Shown here: positions 1 through 7,592 of the stretch, one piece after another
Numbering within the stretch: position 1 is the first letter of the stretch
Layout of the letters: every line of letters begins with the position of its first letter
Assembly: GCA_022710025.1 (NCBI GenBank)
Contig: JAKLHS010000010.1
Location: forward strand, 1 to 12,188
Origin: Caldisericota bacterium
GTDB taxonomy: Bacteria; Caldisericota; Caldisericia; Cryosericales; Cryosericaceae
Direction of reading: 5' to 3'
DNA length: 12,188 nucleotides
Notes under the pieces: model-generated
What the model saw: the letters and a program-made list of their open reading frames with translations, nothing else
What the model was told of the DNA's origin: nothing
Database searches by the model: none
Made by a program: the position numbers and the translations under genes

Positions 1-2
1 CC

Positions 3-320
3 GTCATGCGTATCTGGTCACTCGTTCTCTGTGCCGTCTGCTGCGGCTTGGCGGGATCATACCTGTCTCTCGGCTACGTGCGATTGTTTGCGGAGAATAT
101 GTCTGCCGGTCGAGGGTGGATTTCATTGGCAGCGATCATCCTTGTGAACGGCAATCCATGGGGTGTAGCGATCATTTCGCTGATCTTCGGGTTTTTTGAC
201 GGACTGACGGTGTTTCTTCAGGGCAGCACCATCCCTACTCAGTTCACGGCCATGATCCCCTACGTAGCAACGCTCATTGCGTTGTATGTGTATTCCGTCA
301 GAAAGAGGCGACGCTCATGA
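3..320 (+). CDS. Nucleoside-type ABC transporter permease, C-terminal end (partial)
   Basis: The reading frame is open from the window edge, so this is the 3' end of a longer gene; about 105 residues are visible. The segment holds a glycine-rich stretch ending in [14 protein letters not shown], then [16 protein letters not shown], a last hydrophobic stretch and a basic tail (RKRRRS). The AGRG-(F/W)-I-(A/S)-LAA motif followed by N-P-x-G is typical of the inner-membrane permeases of BmpA/RbsC-related nucleoside importers (YufQ-like). It would form part of the membrane channel that imports nucleosides using an ATPase and a lipoprotein receptor, presumably encoded upstream. Its TGA stop overlaps the next gene's ATG (ATGA), showing translational coupling. 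The family call is from motif recognition; nucleoside specificity is supported by the phosphorylase two genes downstream. A sugar (RbsC-type) substrate remains possible. Confidence 0.8.
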   Translation, partial: VMRIWSLVLCAVCCGLAGSYLSLGYVRLFAENMSAGRGWISLAAIILVNGNPWGVAIISLIFGFFDGLTVFLQGSTIPTQFTAMIPYVATLIALYVYSVRKRRRS

Positions 321-1696
321 AAACAACGGCATGGGAGCTGGAACGCAATGTACGGCGATCGGCAGTTCCACTGGACCGTCGCACGAATCCGAGTGCATGG
401 CTCGTACAGACGGAGCCTGGCAGATCCGCGGACGACATCATGGTCATGCTCTGGGATAGCACAGTCCCCGGATCGGGGGCGCCGGAGTGCCTCTACAGGG
501 GAGCGGCCCAGTCGCTGGAGAACCAAGGCTATGACGAGAGCGTTGCCGTGACCATGATCCCTGAAGGGATCCATCTGGCGCGCACGGGTGACATAGCATC
601 ACTGCGCGTGCTTACTGCACGTTACCTGGAAGCGCTGTTTGCAGCTCCTCAGCCATCCGACGTGCCCTACTTGGAGTTTGAGCGGCCTTTCAGCTGGGAC
701 GAGGTTCTTGCACTGCTTCCGGCTGCGGGCACGCCACAGGAGGAGTGCCCAGCCAATACCGTCGAGAAGACGTGGGCCGGATGGGTGGGACAACTTGCGG
801 GCGGAGCGTTTGGAACAGCCATTGAAGGCTATGTGGGCGAGAAGATAGCAGAGGTGTACGGGGACGTTCACGCATACGTGACGCAACCGGAGACCATGAA
901 CGATGATGTGGTCTACGAACTGGCGTTTCTCGATGCTTTTGAGCAGAATGGCCGAAGTCTTGCATCCAGAGACGTAGCTGACGAATGGCTCAATCAGATC
1001 ACGTTTGGATGGTCGGCAGAATGGGTAGCCATTCAGAATCTTCGTGCAGGGCTGGTCCCCCCGGATTCGGGCAGCTATCGAAACCCGTTTGTCGATTGGA
1101 TCGGCGTGCAGATGCGAGGGATGATGGCCGGGATGTTGGCGCCGGGAAGGCCGTTGGAGGCTGCCCGCCTGGCGTTTCTGGACGGCGTTGTATCACACAG
1201 CGGAAACGGCGTGTACGGAGGCATGTACGCAGCGGCGCTGACCGCTCTCGCCTATGTGAGAGATGATCCACGCGTCGTTCTCGTGGAGGCTCTGGGGTAT
1301 GTTCCTCAGGGAAGCCAGTATGACGGGGTCGTCAGAGAATGTCTCGACACCGTCACGCGCATGCCTGATGCGCTATCAGCGCTTGCATGGGCAGACAAAC
1401 GCTTTGAGCAATACAATTGGATCCATGCCTATCCCAATGTTGCTGCAGACATTGTTGCGTTATGGTACGGTTCTGCGGACATGACGCGGTCATTCAGCCT
1501 GCTTGCGCGGGCAGGGCTCGATGTAGACTGCAATGCCGGGCTTGTGGGAACCGTTCTCGGAATCATGTGCGGTGTGCAGGATCAGTGGGCGGCTCCCATC
1601 GGGGATCGCTTGGAAACGTATATTGCAGGCAAGGAGGAGCTCTCGATTCGCCAGCTTGCGGAGCGCACAGCTCGCCTTGCAGCCGACACGCGGTGA
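317..1696 (+). CDS. ADP-ribosylglycohydrolase-family protein
   Basis: This is a 459-aa protein of the ADP-ribosylglycohydrolase (DraG/ARH) superfamily, which cleaves N- or O-glycosidic bonds of ADP-ribose-type substrates using two Mg2+ ions. About 150 N-terminal residues lie outside the core domain. The core then follows: [10 protein letters not shown] (162-170), the acidic pair in [11 protein letters not shown] (194-204), the block around WIGVQMRG (261-268), [10 protein letters not shown] (293-302), and the C-terminal acidic motif [11 protein letters not shown] (401-411). These match the overall family pattern, but the usual GD, TDDT and GDTDTN motifs are altered to GT, NDDV and LDVDCN. The position between a nucleoside permease (4-nt overlap) and a nucleoside phosphorylase (20-nt gap) suggests a catabolic role on nucleosides or ribosylated small molecules rather than reversal of protein ADP-ribosylation. 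That role is inference; the superfamily call is solid. Confidence 0.8.
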   Translation: MKTTAWELERNVRRSAVPLDRRTNPSAWLVQTEPGRSADDIMVMLWDSTVPGSGAPECLYRGAAQSLENQGYDESVAVTMIPEGIHLARTGDIASLRVLTARYLEALFAAPQPSDVPYLEFERPFSWDEVLALLPAAGTPQEECPANTVEKTWAGWVGQLAGGAFGTAIEGYVGEKIAEVYGDVHAYVTQPETMNDDVVYELAFLDAFEQNGRSLASRDVADEWLNQITFGWSAEWVAIQNLRAGLVPPDSGSYRNPFVDWIGVQMRGMMAGMLAPGRPLEAARLAFLDGVVSHSGNGVYGGMYAAALTALAYVRDDPRVVLVEALGYVPQGSQYDGVVRECLDTVTRMPDALSALAWADKRFEQYNWIHAYPNVAADIVALWYGSADMTRSFSLLARAGLDVDCNAGLVGTVLGIMCGVQDQWAAPIGDRLETYIAGKEELSIRQLAERTARLAADTR

Positions 1697-1716
1697 TTCT
1701 TGGAGGTCATGAGGTG

Positions 1717-2442
1717 ATGCAATTTCACTTGCGGTTCGAGGAACAGGACCTGGCTCCCTACGTCATGCTTGTGGGCAATCCCCAACGGGCGGAACAGGTA
1801 TCCAGGCTGATGAACAACGTAAAGCTTGTCAATGATTATCGTTATCTGCTTGTTTTTACCGGTGAATATGGGGGATGCAGACTCTCAGTGGCTACAACGG
1901 GGATGGGTGCGCCATCGACCGCCATCGTCGTTGAGGAACTCTGCAACCTGGGCGCTCACGTGCTCATACGGGTAGGATCGGCGGGGGGTATAGCTGCCGA
2001 CGTAGAAGCCGGGGATATCGTTGTCGCCTCCGGCAGCATACGCGATGACGGAACAACACCGCAGTACCTGCCTCTTGCCTTCCCGGCCGTTCCTGATCCG
2101 GATGTGTTCCGGTTGACCCTGGACAGTGCCAAGTCAGTGATTCCCACCGCCAAGTGTGGTGTCGTCATCAGCTCCGATGCTTTCTACCGTAACTACGACG
2201 ATCAGAAGATGCAACTGATGATGCAATCAGGTGTCAAAGCCATCGAAATGGAGAGCGGGTGCGTGTTCATTGTGAGCCAGTATAGGGGTGTGCGTGCATC
2301 AGCGCTGTTTGCGATCGATGGAAGCGTCACGAAGCATGCCGTCAAACCGCAGAGTGCGGAGGAACATTTCAAAAACGCCGAAGGACGGAGTATCCAGATC
2401 GGGCTGACAACACTCGTAAAATGTGCTGAAGCGGGCTACTAG
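1717..2442 (+). CDS. Nucleoside phosphorylase (uridine/purine phosphorylase family)
   Basis: This 241-aa cytoplasmic enzyme should split nucleosides with phosphate into free base and (deoxy)ribose 1-phosphate. Family hallmarks of the PNP_UDP_1 fold are present: phosphate-binding G20 and R24 (VGNPQR), TTGMGAPS (60-67), RVGSAGG (85-91), SSDAFY (152-157) and the ribose-binding EMES (177-180). The length fits the hexameric bacterial family (about 235-255 aa). D201 in FAIDGS sits where hexameric purine phosphorylases carry their catalytic Asp, so purine specificity is as likely as uridine. I chose the ATG at 1717 because GGAGG at 1702-1706 precedes it and the family N-terminus starts here; a GTG at 1714 is the only close alternative. 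The frame is open well upstream, inside the preceding gene, but that extension is not homologous to the family. Confidence 0.88.
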   Translation: MQFHLRFEEQDLAPYVMLVGNPQRAEQVSRLMNNVKLVNDYRYLLVFTGEYGGCRLSVATTGMGAPSTAIVVEELCNLGAHVLIRVGSAGGIAADVEAGDIVVASGSIRDDGTTPQYLPLAFPAVPDPDVFRLTLDSAKSVIPTAKCGVVISSDAFYRNYDDQKMQLMMQSGVKAIEMESGCVFIVSQYRGVRASALFAIDGSVTKHAVKPQSAEEHFKNAEGRSIQIGLTTLVKCAEAGY

Positions 2443-2556
2443 GATACGTGCGTCTGCGGAAAGCATGGCATGGATGGAGGAACGGAACTCTGGTACGGTC
2501 GCTGCTTGTAGCTTGGCGTCGTATCAGGGTGAGAAAAGTTTGAAACGCCGCCCCCT

Positions 2557-2584
2557 TTGACCCCCTGTCGAGCTGTCGTATAAT
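2557..2584 (+). promoter_or_regulatory. Sigma70-type promoter for the Na/Pi cotransporter gene
   Basis: TTGACC (2557-2562) and a perfect TATAAT (2579-2584) are separated by 16 nt. Transcription would start near 2591, giving a leader of about 47 nt before the ATG at 2638. A direct repeat CTGTCG lies in the spacer at 2565-2570 and 2573-2578 and may be an operator. The rest of 2443-2637 holds no gene, and I see no clear hairpin terminator for the phosphorylase operon. Confidence 0.75.
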
Positions 2585-2637
2585 ACAAAACTGGCGGGTT
2601 GTCGAGCCGATCCGAAAAACAACGCCGGGAGGCGCGA

Positions 2638-4254
2638 ATGGAAGGCCAGTTCTTCACATTAGCAGTAAACCTCATCATCGGTCTGTGCTTCTTTCTCTAT
2701 GGGATGAAGCTGCTGGGAGACGGTCTTCAGAAAGCGGCCGGTGATTCTCTGCGACGCATCCTCCAGGCGCTTACCAGCCATCCTCTGAAAGGTGTGCTGG
2801 TGGGGGTCGGAGTCACCAGCATCATTCAAAGCAGTGCCGCCACGACGGTGATGGTCGTTGGATTTGTGAATGCCGGACTTATGACGCTTCGACAGGCCAT
2901 GGGCATCATCTTCGGTGCCAATATCGGAACCACTATCACAGCGCAGCTCATCGTATTCAATCTGAGAAATGTCATCTGGGTCTTCCTGCTTATCGGTATC
3001 CTCATGGAATTCTTCGTCAAGAGGAAGACCACCAAGGCTATCGGCGAAGCCATCCTCGGTCTCGGCATCCTGTTCTTCGGGCTGTATCTGATGTCGGATG
3101 CAGTCGCCCCGCTCAAGTCGAATCAAGAGCTCATCGACTTCCTTCTTCGCTTCGGCAACATGCCGGCGCTCGGAATCCTGGTAGGCACCGTGTTCACAGC
3201 CGCCATCCAGAGCTCATCCGTCACGACCAGTCTCGTTGTAGCACTTTCCATGCAGGGGATGATGACACTTCCCGCTGCAATCGCTCTTATCCTCGGGGCA
3301 AACATCGGCACGACGGTAACTACGGCTATTGCCAGCATAGGAACGAATGTAGCAAGCAGACGCGCTGCGCTGACGCATTTCCTGTTCAACTTCCTGGGTG
3401 TGCTGATCATCTTCCCGTTTCTTCGACCGTTCGCGCATCTGGTATCGATGACGTCTACTTATCTCCCGCGTCAGGTTGCCAATGCACACACAATATTCAA
3501 TGTTCTTATGACGACTGTGGCGGTGCTGCTGATCGGGCCGTTCGAACGCCTTGTCCGCTGGCTTCTGCCGTCACACGTCAAGGAGCAGGAGACGAGGGTG
3601 CTGAAGTACATTGATGAGCGTGTCCTCGCTACACCGACCATGGCGCTGTCTCAGGCTACGCAGGAACTGTATCGCATGGGGCGTATCGGTTACGACATGG
3701 TCGCATCATGTCGGGATGCGCTGTTTGACAACAAGATGAGCCTGCTGGACGAAGTGCTCCAGCAGGAGGAGCTGGTCAACTCCATGCAGAAGGAGATCAC
3801 CGGCTATCTGACACAGATCACGGAGCATGATCTCTCAGAAGCGCAGGGAACCCGCGTCATGGCGCTGATGCATGCCGTCAACGACATCGAACGAGTGGGA
3901 GACCATGCGACGAACCTCGTCGAACTCGTTCAGATCAAGGACGACAAGCGCCTGAAACTCAATGACGGCACGCAGGATGACCTGAAAGCTGAGTTTGCGC
4001 ATGTTCTGGCGACGCTTGACGAAGCCGTGAACTCTCTCCACGATTACGACGCAGATCGTGCGCGGCATACCAAGGAGATGGAGGACCGTTGCGATGTCAT
4101 GACAAAGGACTTCATGACACGCAACATTGCGCGCCTGAACGCTCACGAGCTGGATCCTCAGGTTGGGGTCGTCGTTGTCGACCTGCTGACGAATCTCGAG
4201 CGCATTTCCGACCACTCAGACAACATCGCCGACGTCGTCCTGGGCGTGTATTGA
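2638..4254 (+). CDS. Na+/phosphate cotransporter with C-terminal PhoU-like domain
   Basis: This 538-aa inner-membrane protein is predicted to import (or in some homologues export) inorganic phosphate with sodium. Two inverted Na/Pi-cotransporter repeats are evident: QSSAATT (64-70) with GANIGTT (93-99), and QSSSVTT (191-197) with GANIGTT (220-226), followed by NAHTIFN (282-288). Hydrophobic helices fill residues 5-305. Residues from about 335 to 535 are helical and charged with paired ERVGDHATN and ERISDHSDN signatures, as in PhoU domains, which may gate transport or respond to phosphate status. The ATG at 2638 is preceded by GGGAGG at 2627-2632 and opens with a normal transporter N-terminus; an in-frame TTG at 2599 lies only a few bases after the predicted transcription start and is unlikely. 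The gene is transcribed alone and converges on cobB, whose stop lies 48 bp away. Confidence 0.93.
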   Translation: MEGQFFTLAVNLIIGLCFFLYGMKLLGDGLQKAAGDSLRRILQALTSHPLKGVLVGVGVTSIIQSSAATTVMVVGFVNAGLMTLRQAMGIIFGANIGTTITAQLIVFNLRNVIWVFLLIGILMEFFVKRKTTKAIGEAILGLGILFFGLYLMSDAVAPLKSNQELIDFLLRFGNMPALGILVGTVFTAAIQSSSVTTSLVVALSMQGMMTLPAAIALILGANIGTTVTTAIASIGTNVASRRAALTHFLFNFLGVLIIFPFLRPFAHLVSMTSTYLPRQVANAHTIFNVLMTTVAVLLIGPFERLVRWLLPSHVKEQETRVLKYIDERVLATPTMALSQATQELYRMGRIGYDMVASCRDALFDNKMSLLDEVLQQEELVNSMQKEITGYLTQITEHDLSEAQGTRVMALMHAVNDIERVGDHATNLVELVQIKDDKRLKLNDGTQDDLKAEFAHVLATLDEAVNSLHDYDADRARHTKEMEDRCDVMTKDFMTRNIARLNAHELDPQVGVVVVDLLTNLERISDHSDNIADVVLGVY

Positions 4255-4302
4255 CCGCCCAGGTGGCCTTGCCGCCGCGGCCAGGCTTCGTGAGCGGTTG
4301 AC

Positions 4303-5040
4303 TCAGGAGACGCGCGGGAGAAGGTGCTGGAGTTCAGCAAACACAGCGTCGATATCCTTCTCGATGTACTCTGTTCCCGAAACGCCGGTTTCCCTGGTGC
4401 CATACCCGATGCAGACCACGGTTCCTGGACACAGTTGCGGAAGCATGGCAGCCGGATACACAGTAAGAGAAGTGCCGACGACCAGTAGAAGGCTCGCCTG
4501 ACGTACGTGCGCGATTGCTTCGTCCATCCCTTGCACGCTCTCGCCGTAGAAAACAACGTCCGGTTTGATGACGCCGGAACAGGAGCCGCATAGCGGGATC
4601 TTCCCTGCGAAGATCGACGGCTTCAGCTCCTCCAACTCGTATCCCTGACCGCACTCGCGGCAGTGAGCATAACGGAAGCCGCCATGCAGTTCTATGACGT
4701 GTTCGCTCCCCGCTTTCTGGTGCAAGCCGTCGATGTTCTGCGTGATAACGGTCGCGAGGAGGTGCTGCCGCTCAAGCTGAGCAAGAGCGCGATGAGTGTC
4801 AGTAGGTTCGATACGGGACAGGATGTTCAGGAAATCGCGAGCAAAGGCATAGAAGACGGATGGATCACGATCAAACCACTGGATGTCGAATGTCCGCTCA
4901 GGGTCGTAGCGTCGCGTCGCATAGAGGCCGTTTGCTCCACGGAAGTCCGGGATGCCCGCAGAAGTTGATATGCCTGCTCCCGTCAGTGCTGCGACATATC
5001 TCGACTGCTTGATGAGACTCGCCAGTTCGCAGAGCAGCAT
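4303..5040 (-). CDS. cobB: NAD-dependent protein deacylase, Sir2 family
   Basis: This 245-aa sirtuin removes acyl groups from lysine using NAD+, releasing nicotinamide and O-acyl-ADP-ribose. Visible motifs are the NAD-binding GAGIS (21-25) and GIPDFRG (29-35), TQNIDGLHQ (100-108), the catalytic His in ELHGG (H119), a zinc site C127/C130 and C151/C154, KPDVVFYGE (159-167), and VGTSLTVYPA (188-197). The layout, including DFRGANGLY and a short zinc module, resembles the Thermotoga-type (class U) enzymes, which act as deacetylases; it lacks the Tyr/Arg pair expected of desuccinylases at the acyl pocket as far as I can judge by eye. It is the last gene of a minus-strand run starting at lexA, 6 nt after the preceding ORF, with GAGGT just ahead of the ATG. 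Acetyl-CoA synthetase or chromatin proteins are typical substrates in other bacteria; the target here is unknown. Confidence 0.95.
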   Translation of the reverse strand: MLLCELASLIKQSRYVAALTGAGISTSAGIPDFRGANGLYATRRYDPERTFDIQWFDRDPSVFYAFARDFLNILSRIEPTDTHRALAQLERQHLLATVITQNIDGLHQKAGSEHVIELHGGFRYAHCRECGQGYELEELKPSIFAGKIPLCGSCSGVIKPDVVFYGESVQGMDEAIAHVRQASLLLVVGTSLTVYPAAMLPQLCPGTVVCIGYGTRETGVSGTEYIEKDIDAVFAELQHLLPRVS

Positions 5041-5046
5041 GTGACC

Positions 5047-5397
5047 TCAGCCTTGTTGACGCTCTGTCGAAAATGGCAGATCCTGCAGGTCTCTGGCGTT
5101 CCGGACAGCCTGCTCGCGATGGCAGCTGTTGTTCACGATGAGCATACGCCGGGCTTTGTCTGCCATCTGCCGGATGGCAGGGATGATGTGCGTGAGCTCC
5201 TCTCCGGAAGACAAGCGGCCATATCGTTGTTTTCCCCTGGCACCGAACCAGTTGAGATTGCATCCATGGAGATGGAGGTAGACCACGTCGCTTGTCACGG
5301 CCAGCACGAGGGGCACAAGATTGCGCGATGGAAGCTCGTCGACAGCGACACAGAACGAATACCCGCAAGCGCCGATACGCAATCTGTGCTCATACAC
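5047..5397 (-). pseudogene. DUF72-family remnant (C-terminal part only)
   Basis: About 116 codons match the C-terminal 40-45% of DUF72 proteins (a TIM-barrel-like family of roughly 240-290 aa with no established function). Recognisable pieces are VTSDVVYLHLHG, a following N-x-NWF, the EEL helix, the KARR strand with VNNS in place of the usual FNN, and QAVRNARDLQDL near the end. Nothing upstream encodes the N-terminal half: the same frame stays open to 5547, but those residues are Arg-rich, unlike DUF72, and overlap the preceding ORF. A GTG at 5397, 3-4 nt after GAGGA, could still start translation of the remnant. Spacing is 14 nt from the upstream ORF and 6 nt to cobB, so it sits inside the operon. 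I treat it as a decayed gene; a translated half-domain is the alternative. Confidence 0.6.
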
Positions 5398-5411
5398 GGG
5401 TCCTCTTCGCG

Positions 5412-5687
5412 TCAGTCCTCGAGTCGGACCGTATACCAATGCCGATGAGTGTCGTCCTGTGCGACGGTTGCTGTCACAGTATCGATCATGACAGTGTACC
5501 GAGTCGTATCTCCGGCGTGCTTCGAGGCGAATCCGCCGCTGGCCCACATTTTGAGGATGCGGTTGACGTGTTTGATCTCACCGCGGAATACGAATGCTGC
5601 GAGGCGTCCGTCCCGTTCTTCGACATAGAGCAGGGGCGACTCGCCGGACAAGGCAGATGGAAAAGGGAAGCCGAGTGTGGGATTCAT
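5412..5687 (-). CDS. Hypothetical protein, 91 aa, in the lexA operon
   Basis: I do not recognise the family. The ATG at 5687 lies 10 nt after the lexA stop and gives a 91-residue soluble protein with no signal peptide or membrane segment. It contains a YVEERDGRLAAFVFRGEI stretch, a central ILKMWASGGFASK segment, then two beta-type stretches (RYTVMIDTVTATV and HWYTVRLED). The predicted pattern is mixed alpha/beta and ends in a Trp/Tyr-rich strand. The frame extends upstream to a TTG at 5729 overlapping lexA, but that extension looks spurious. The ribosome binding site is weak, so translation may depend on coupling to lexA. Conserved-looking composition and its position between lexA and the DUF72 remnant support a real gene, with moderate confidence. 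Confidence 0.55.
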   Translation of the reverse strand: MNPTLGFPFPSALSGESPLLYVEERDGRLAAFVFRGEIKHVNRILKMWASGGFASKHAGDTTRYTVMIDTVTATVAQDDTHRHWYTVRLED

Positions 5688-5697
5688 GAATGCCGCT

Positions 5698-6285
5698 TCA
5701 GGAAAGATGCTCACGGATGAGCCCGACAACTTTACCGATTATGCTCACGTCACTGGTAACCGGTATGGAATGGTAGGCAGGGTTGGCGGGTATGAGAAAG
5801 ATGCCGCTCGTTCCCCTGTGCAGCTTTTTGACAGTGGCTTCGTCACCGAGTAGCGCTACGACGATATCCCCGTTGTCCGCGGTTTGCTGTTTGCGGACGA
5901 CGACGATGTCTCCGGGAACAATATGCTCTTCGATCATGGAATCGCCTTTGACTCTCAGGCCGAAATAGTCAGCCGTTGCCGGAGTGGGAGGGGTGACGAA
6001 AACCCACTTCTCGATATTTTCGTCAGCAAGGATGGGAGTTCCGGCAGCGACCGTGCCAAGGATCGGTATCATCAGCGAGGGAGTAGCAGGCGTTCCTTTG
6101 ATGAGGTCGGGCTGAGGGAGGTACCCCTTGCGCTCGAGCGTCTTGACATAGACAACGACCGAATTGAGGGAGCTAAACCCAAAGTGGCGCCGTATGTCCT
6201 CCAGGCTAGGACGGAATCCCGTTCTGCGAGCGCATGCCTCGATAAACTCCAGCACAGCCTGTTGCTTGCCGGTCAATCCCTCCAC
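5698..6285 (-). CDS. lexA: LexA repressor (SOS response regulator)
   Basis: This 195-aa repressor binds SOS operators and is inactivated by RecA-stimulated self-cleavage. Residues 1-60 form the winged helix: LTGKQQAVLEFI, then PSLEDIRRHFGFSS as the recognition region and LERKGYL at its end. The cleavage site is A81-G82 in TVAAGTP. The latent peptidase dyad is S116 in KGDSM and K153 in ATVKK, both in standard context, so the protein should be functional. Length is within the usual 195-210 range. The start is a GTG at 6285, preceded by GGTGGAGGTG at good spacing; no upstream ATG fits. The promoter immediately upstream is covered by an array of alternating half-sites, which points to autorepression. 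It heads a minus-strand run that continues to cobB. Its recognition helix should read a box different from the E. coli CTG-N10-CAG. Confidence 0.95.
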   Translation of the reverse strand: MEGLTGKQQAVLEFIEACARRTGFRPSLEDIRRHFGFSSLNSVVVYVKTLERKGYLPQPDLIKGTPATPSLMIPILGTVAAGTPILADENIEKWVFVTPPTPATADYFGLRVKGDSMIEEHIVPGDIVVVRKQQTADNGDIVVALLGDEATVKKLHRGTSGIFLIPANPAYHSIPVTSDVSIIGKVVGLIREHLS

Positions 6286-6301
6286 TGGTGCACCTCCACC
6301 G

Positions 6302-6335
6302 TAGTGTACTTACTACAATTGTAGTGTATACACTA
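6302..6335 (-). promoter_or_regulatory. Candidate LexA operator: four alternating half-sites at 10-bp spacing
   Basis: TAGT at 6302, ACTA at 6312, TAGT at 6322 and ACTA at 6332 alternate in orientation exactly every 10 bp. This creates two overlapping perfect 14-bp palindromes: 6312-6325 (ACTA-N6-TAGT) and 6322-6335 (TAGT-N6-ACTA), plus an outer-arm-only palindrome at 6302-6315. The array lies 17 bp upstream of the lexA start codon and overlaps the predicted promoter, as expected for autoregulation. It is neither the E. coli nor the Bacillus SOS box. That LexA is the binder is inference from position. Confidence 0.6.
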
Positions 6336-6341
6336 TGTCAA
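6312..6341 (-). promoter_or_regulatory. lexA: Candidate lexA promoter
   Basis: On the minus strand a perfect TTGACA (6341-6336) is followed after 18 nt by TGTAGT (6317-6312), a 4/6 match to the -10 consensus. Transcription would begin near 6305, just before the ribosome binding site. The -35 is convincing; the -10 is uncertain because the palindromic array dominates the sequence here. Confidence 0.5.
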
Positions 6342-6356
6342 AGAAATGCAAGAGGA

Positions 6357-6377
6357 AGAGGGTGATGCCCCACCTCT
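6357..6377 (-). terminator. Weak candidate terminator of the PAP2-patB operon
   Basis: Just after the aminotransferase stop codon, AGAGGGTG and CACCTCT can pair with one bulged G around a 6-nt loop. On the minus strand this is followed by a pyrimidine-rich run with several T tracts but no clean poly-U. It would separate this transcript from the lexA promoter at 6341. Confidence 0.3.
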
Positions 6378-6380
6378 CTC

Positions 6381-7580
6381 CTAGAGGCTCTGAACAGCGG
6401 TTGCGATGCGCATGAGCCCTTCCTGGATCGTAGCACGCGGGCAAGCGATGTTCATGCGTTCGAAGCCTTCGCCTCCGGGTCCGAACACATATCCGTCGTC
6501 CAGGCCTACCTTGGCTTTTTTCTTGAGGAACTCCGACAGCTCCTGAACACTCATGCCAAGCATGCGGAAGTCCAGCCACATGAGGTACGTGCCCTCGATG
6601 GGCATAGCCTTGATCTGCGGCAGCCTGTCTGCGAGGAACCGATTCACATATGCTATGTTCTCTTCGATATAGTGAAGCACCTGTGTCAGCCAGTCATCAC
6701 CCTCCCGGAAAGCTGCCTCAAGCGCCGTGTATCCAAACGGCGTAACGCTGCCTACTGCTCCCGTGATGCGTCTCTGCACCATATCGCGCAGCTCCGGGTT
6801 GGGCACGATCGCGAAGCTGGTTGCCAATCCTGCCAGGTTGAACGTCTTGGAAGGAGCCATACAGACGATACAGCGCTGCTCGAATTCCGGGCTGATGCAG
6901 GCAAAGGGCGTGTGATGCACTCCGTCCAGCATAAGCTCGCAATGGATCTCATCTGAGACCACGATGCCTCCATGCTCGGTGACAATCTCACCGACAGCAC
7001 GGAGTTCCTCGGGAGTCCAGACCCTTCCTACCGGATTGTGCGGGCTACACAGGATAGCCATCTTCACGCGCGACGGACTTTGTGCCATCCCGTGAGGTTG
7101 GGGTTGAAAGACTCGTCTCAGCCCGTCTAGGTCCATGGTATAACGATGGCCATCCCAGATGAGCTGGTTATTTGCGATCTGGCATCCGTTCTCGCGGACA
7201 GCAGTCCAGAAGGGATAGTAAACAGGGCTCTGAACGATGATCTCGTCTCCCGGGCTGGTCCATGCGCGGATGATTGCATGAAGGGCGGGTACGACGCCGG
7301 GAGTGAACAGGAGCCATGACGGGTCGACCTTCCAGTGATACTTCCGCCACAGCCGTTCCGTGATGGCATCAAGAACAGACTGGCTGGCGCAGGAGTAGCC
7401 ATAGCATTCATGCTGTGCTCGCCGGACAAGAGCTTCGGTGACGGGCTTCGGTATGGGGAAGTCCATGTCGGCCACCCACATGGGCAGCACGTCATCACTG
7501 CCGAAGATCACACAACGCTCATCCCACTTGAGACAGCCCGTGTTGTGACGGTCCAGCCCGTGCTCAAAATCGTATATCAT
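6381..7580 (-). CDS. PLP-dependent C-S lyase/aminotransferase, PatB/MalY type
   Basis: This 399-aa fold-type I PLP enzyme is of the class I/II aminotransferase family, closest by motif order to cystathionine beta-lyases of the PatB/MalY group, which cleave cysteine-S-conjugates to pyruvate, ammonia and a thiol. Features are the N-terminal PMWVADMDF (33-41), characteristic of this subgroup; SPHNPVGRVWT (179-189) with cofactor-contacting N182; SDEIHCEL (209-216) with D210 facing the pyridine nitrogen; the Schiff-base lysine K245 in APSKTFNLAG; and the carboxylate-binding R382 in MNIACPR. Length is normal and all key residues are present. The ATG at 7580 follows GGAGGGGG. It starts 12 nt after the PAP2-like gene, so the two are co-transcribed. 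Substrate could instead be a simple amino acid (aminotransferase activity) and is not resolved by sequence. Confidence 0.9.
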   Translation of the reverse strand: MIYDFEHGLDRHNTGCLKWDERCVIFGSDDVLPMWVADMDFPIPKPVTEALVRRAQHECYGYSCASQSVLDAITERLWRKYHWKVDPSWLLFTPGVVPALHAIIRAWTSPGDEIIVQSPVYYPFWTAVRENGCQIANNQLIWDGHRYTMDLDGLRRVFQPQPHGMAQSPSRVKMAILCSPHNPVGRVWTPEELRAVGEIVTEHGGIVVSDEIHCELMLDGVHHTPFACISPEFEQRCIVCMAPSKTFNLAGLATSFAIVPNPELRDMVQRRITGAVGSVTPFGYTALEAAFREGDDWLTQVLHYIEENIAYVNRFLADRLPQIKAMPIEGTYLMWLDFRMLGMSVQELSEFLKKKAKVGLDDGYVFGPGGEGFERMNIACPRATIQEGLMRIATAVQSL

Positions 7581-7592
7581 ATGCCCCCTCCG

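Noticed and set aside
4255..4302. TGGCC...GGCCA pairing between the convergent Na/Pi transporter and cobB genes as a bidirectional terminator.
   Set aside because: Stem of only 5 bp with a long loop and no T-tract on either strand.
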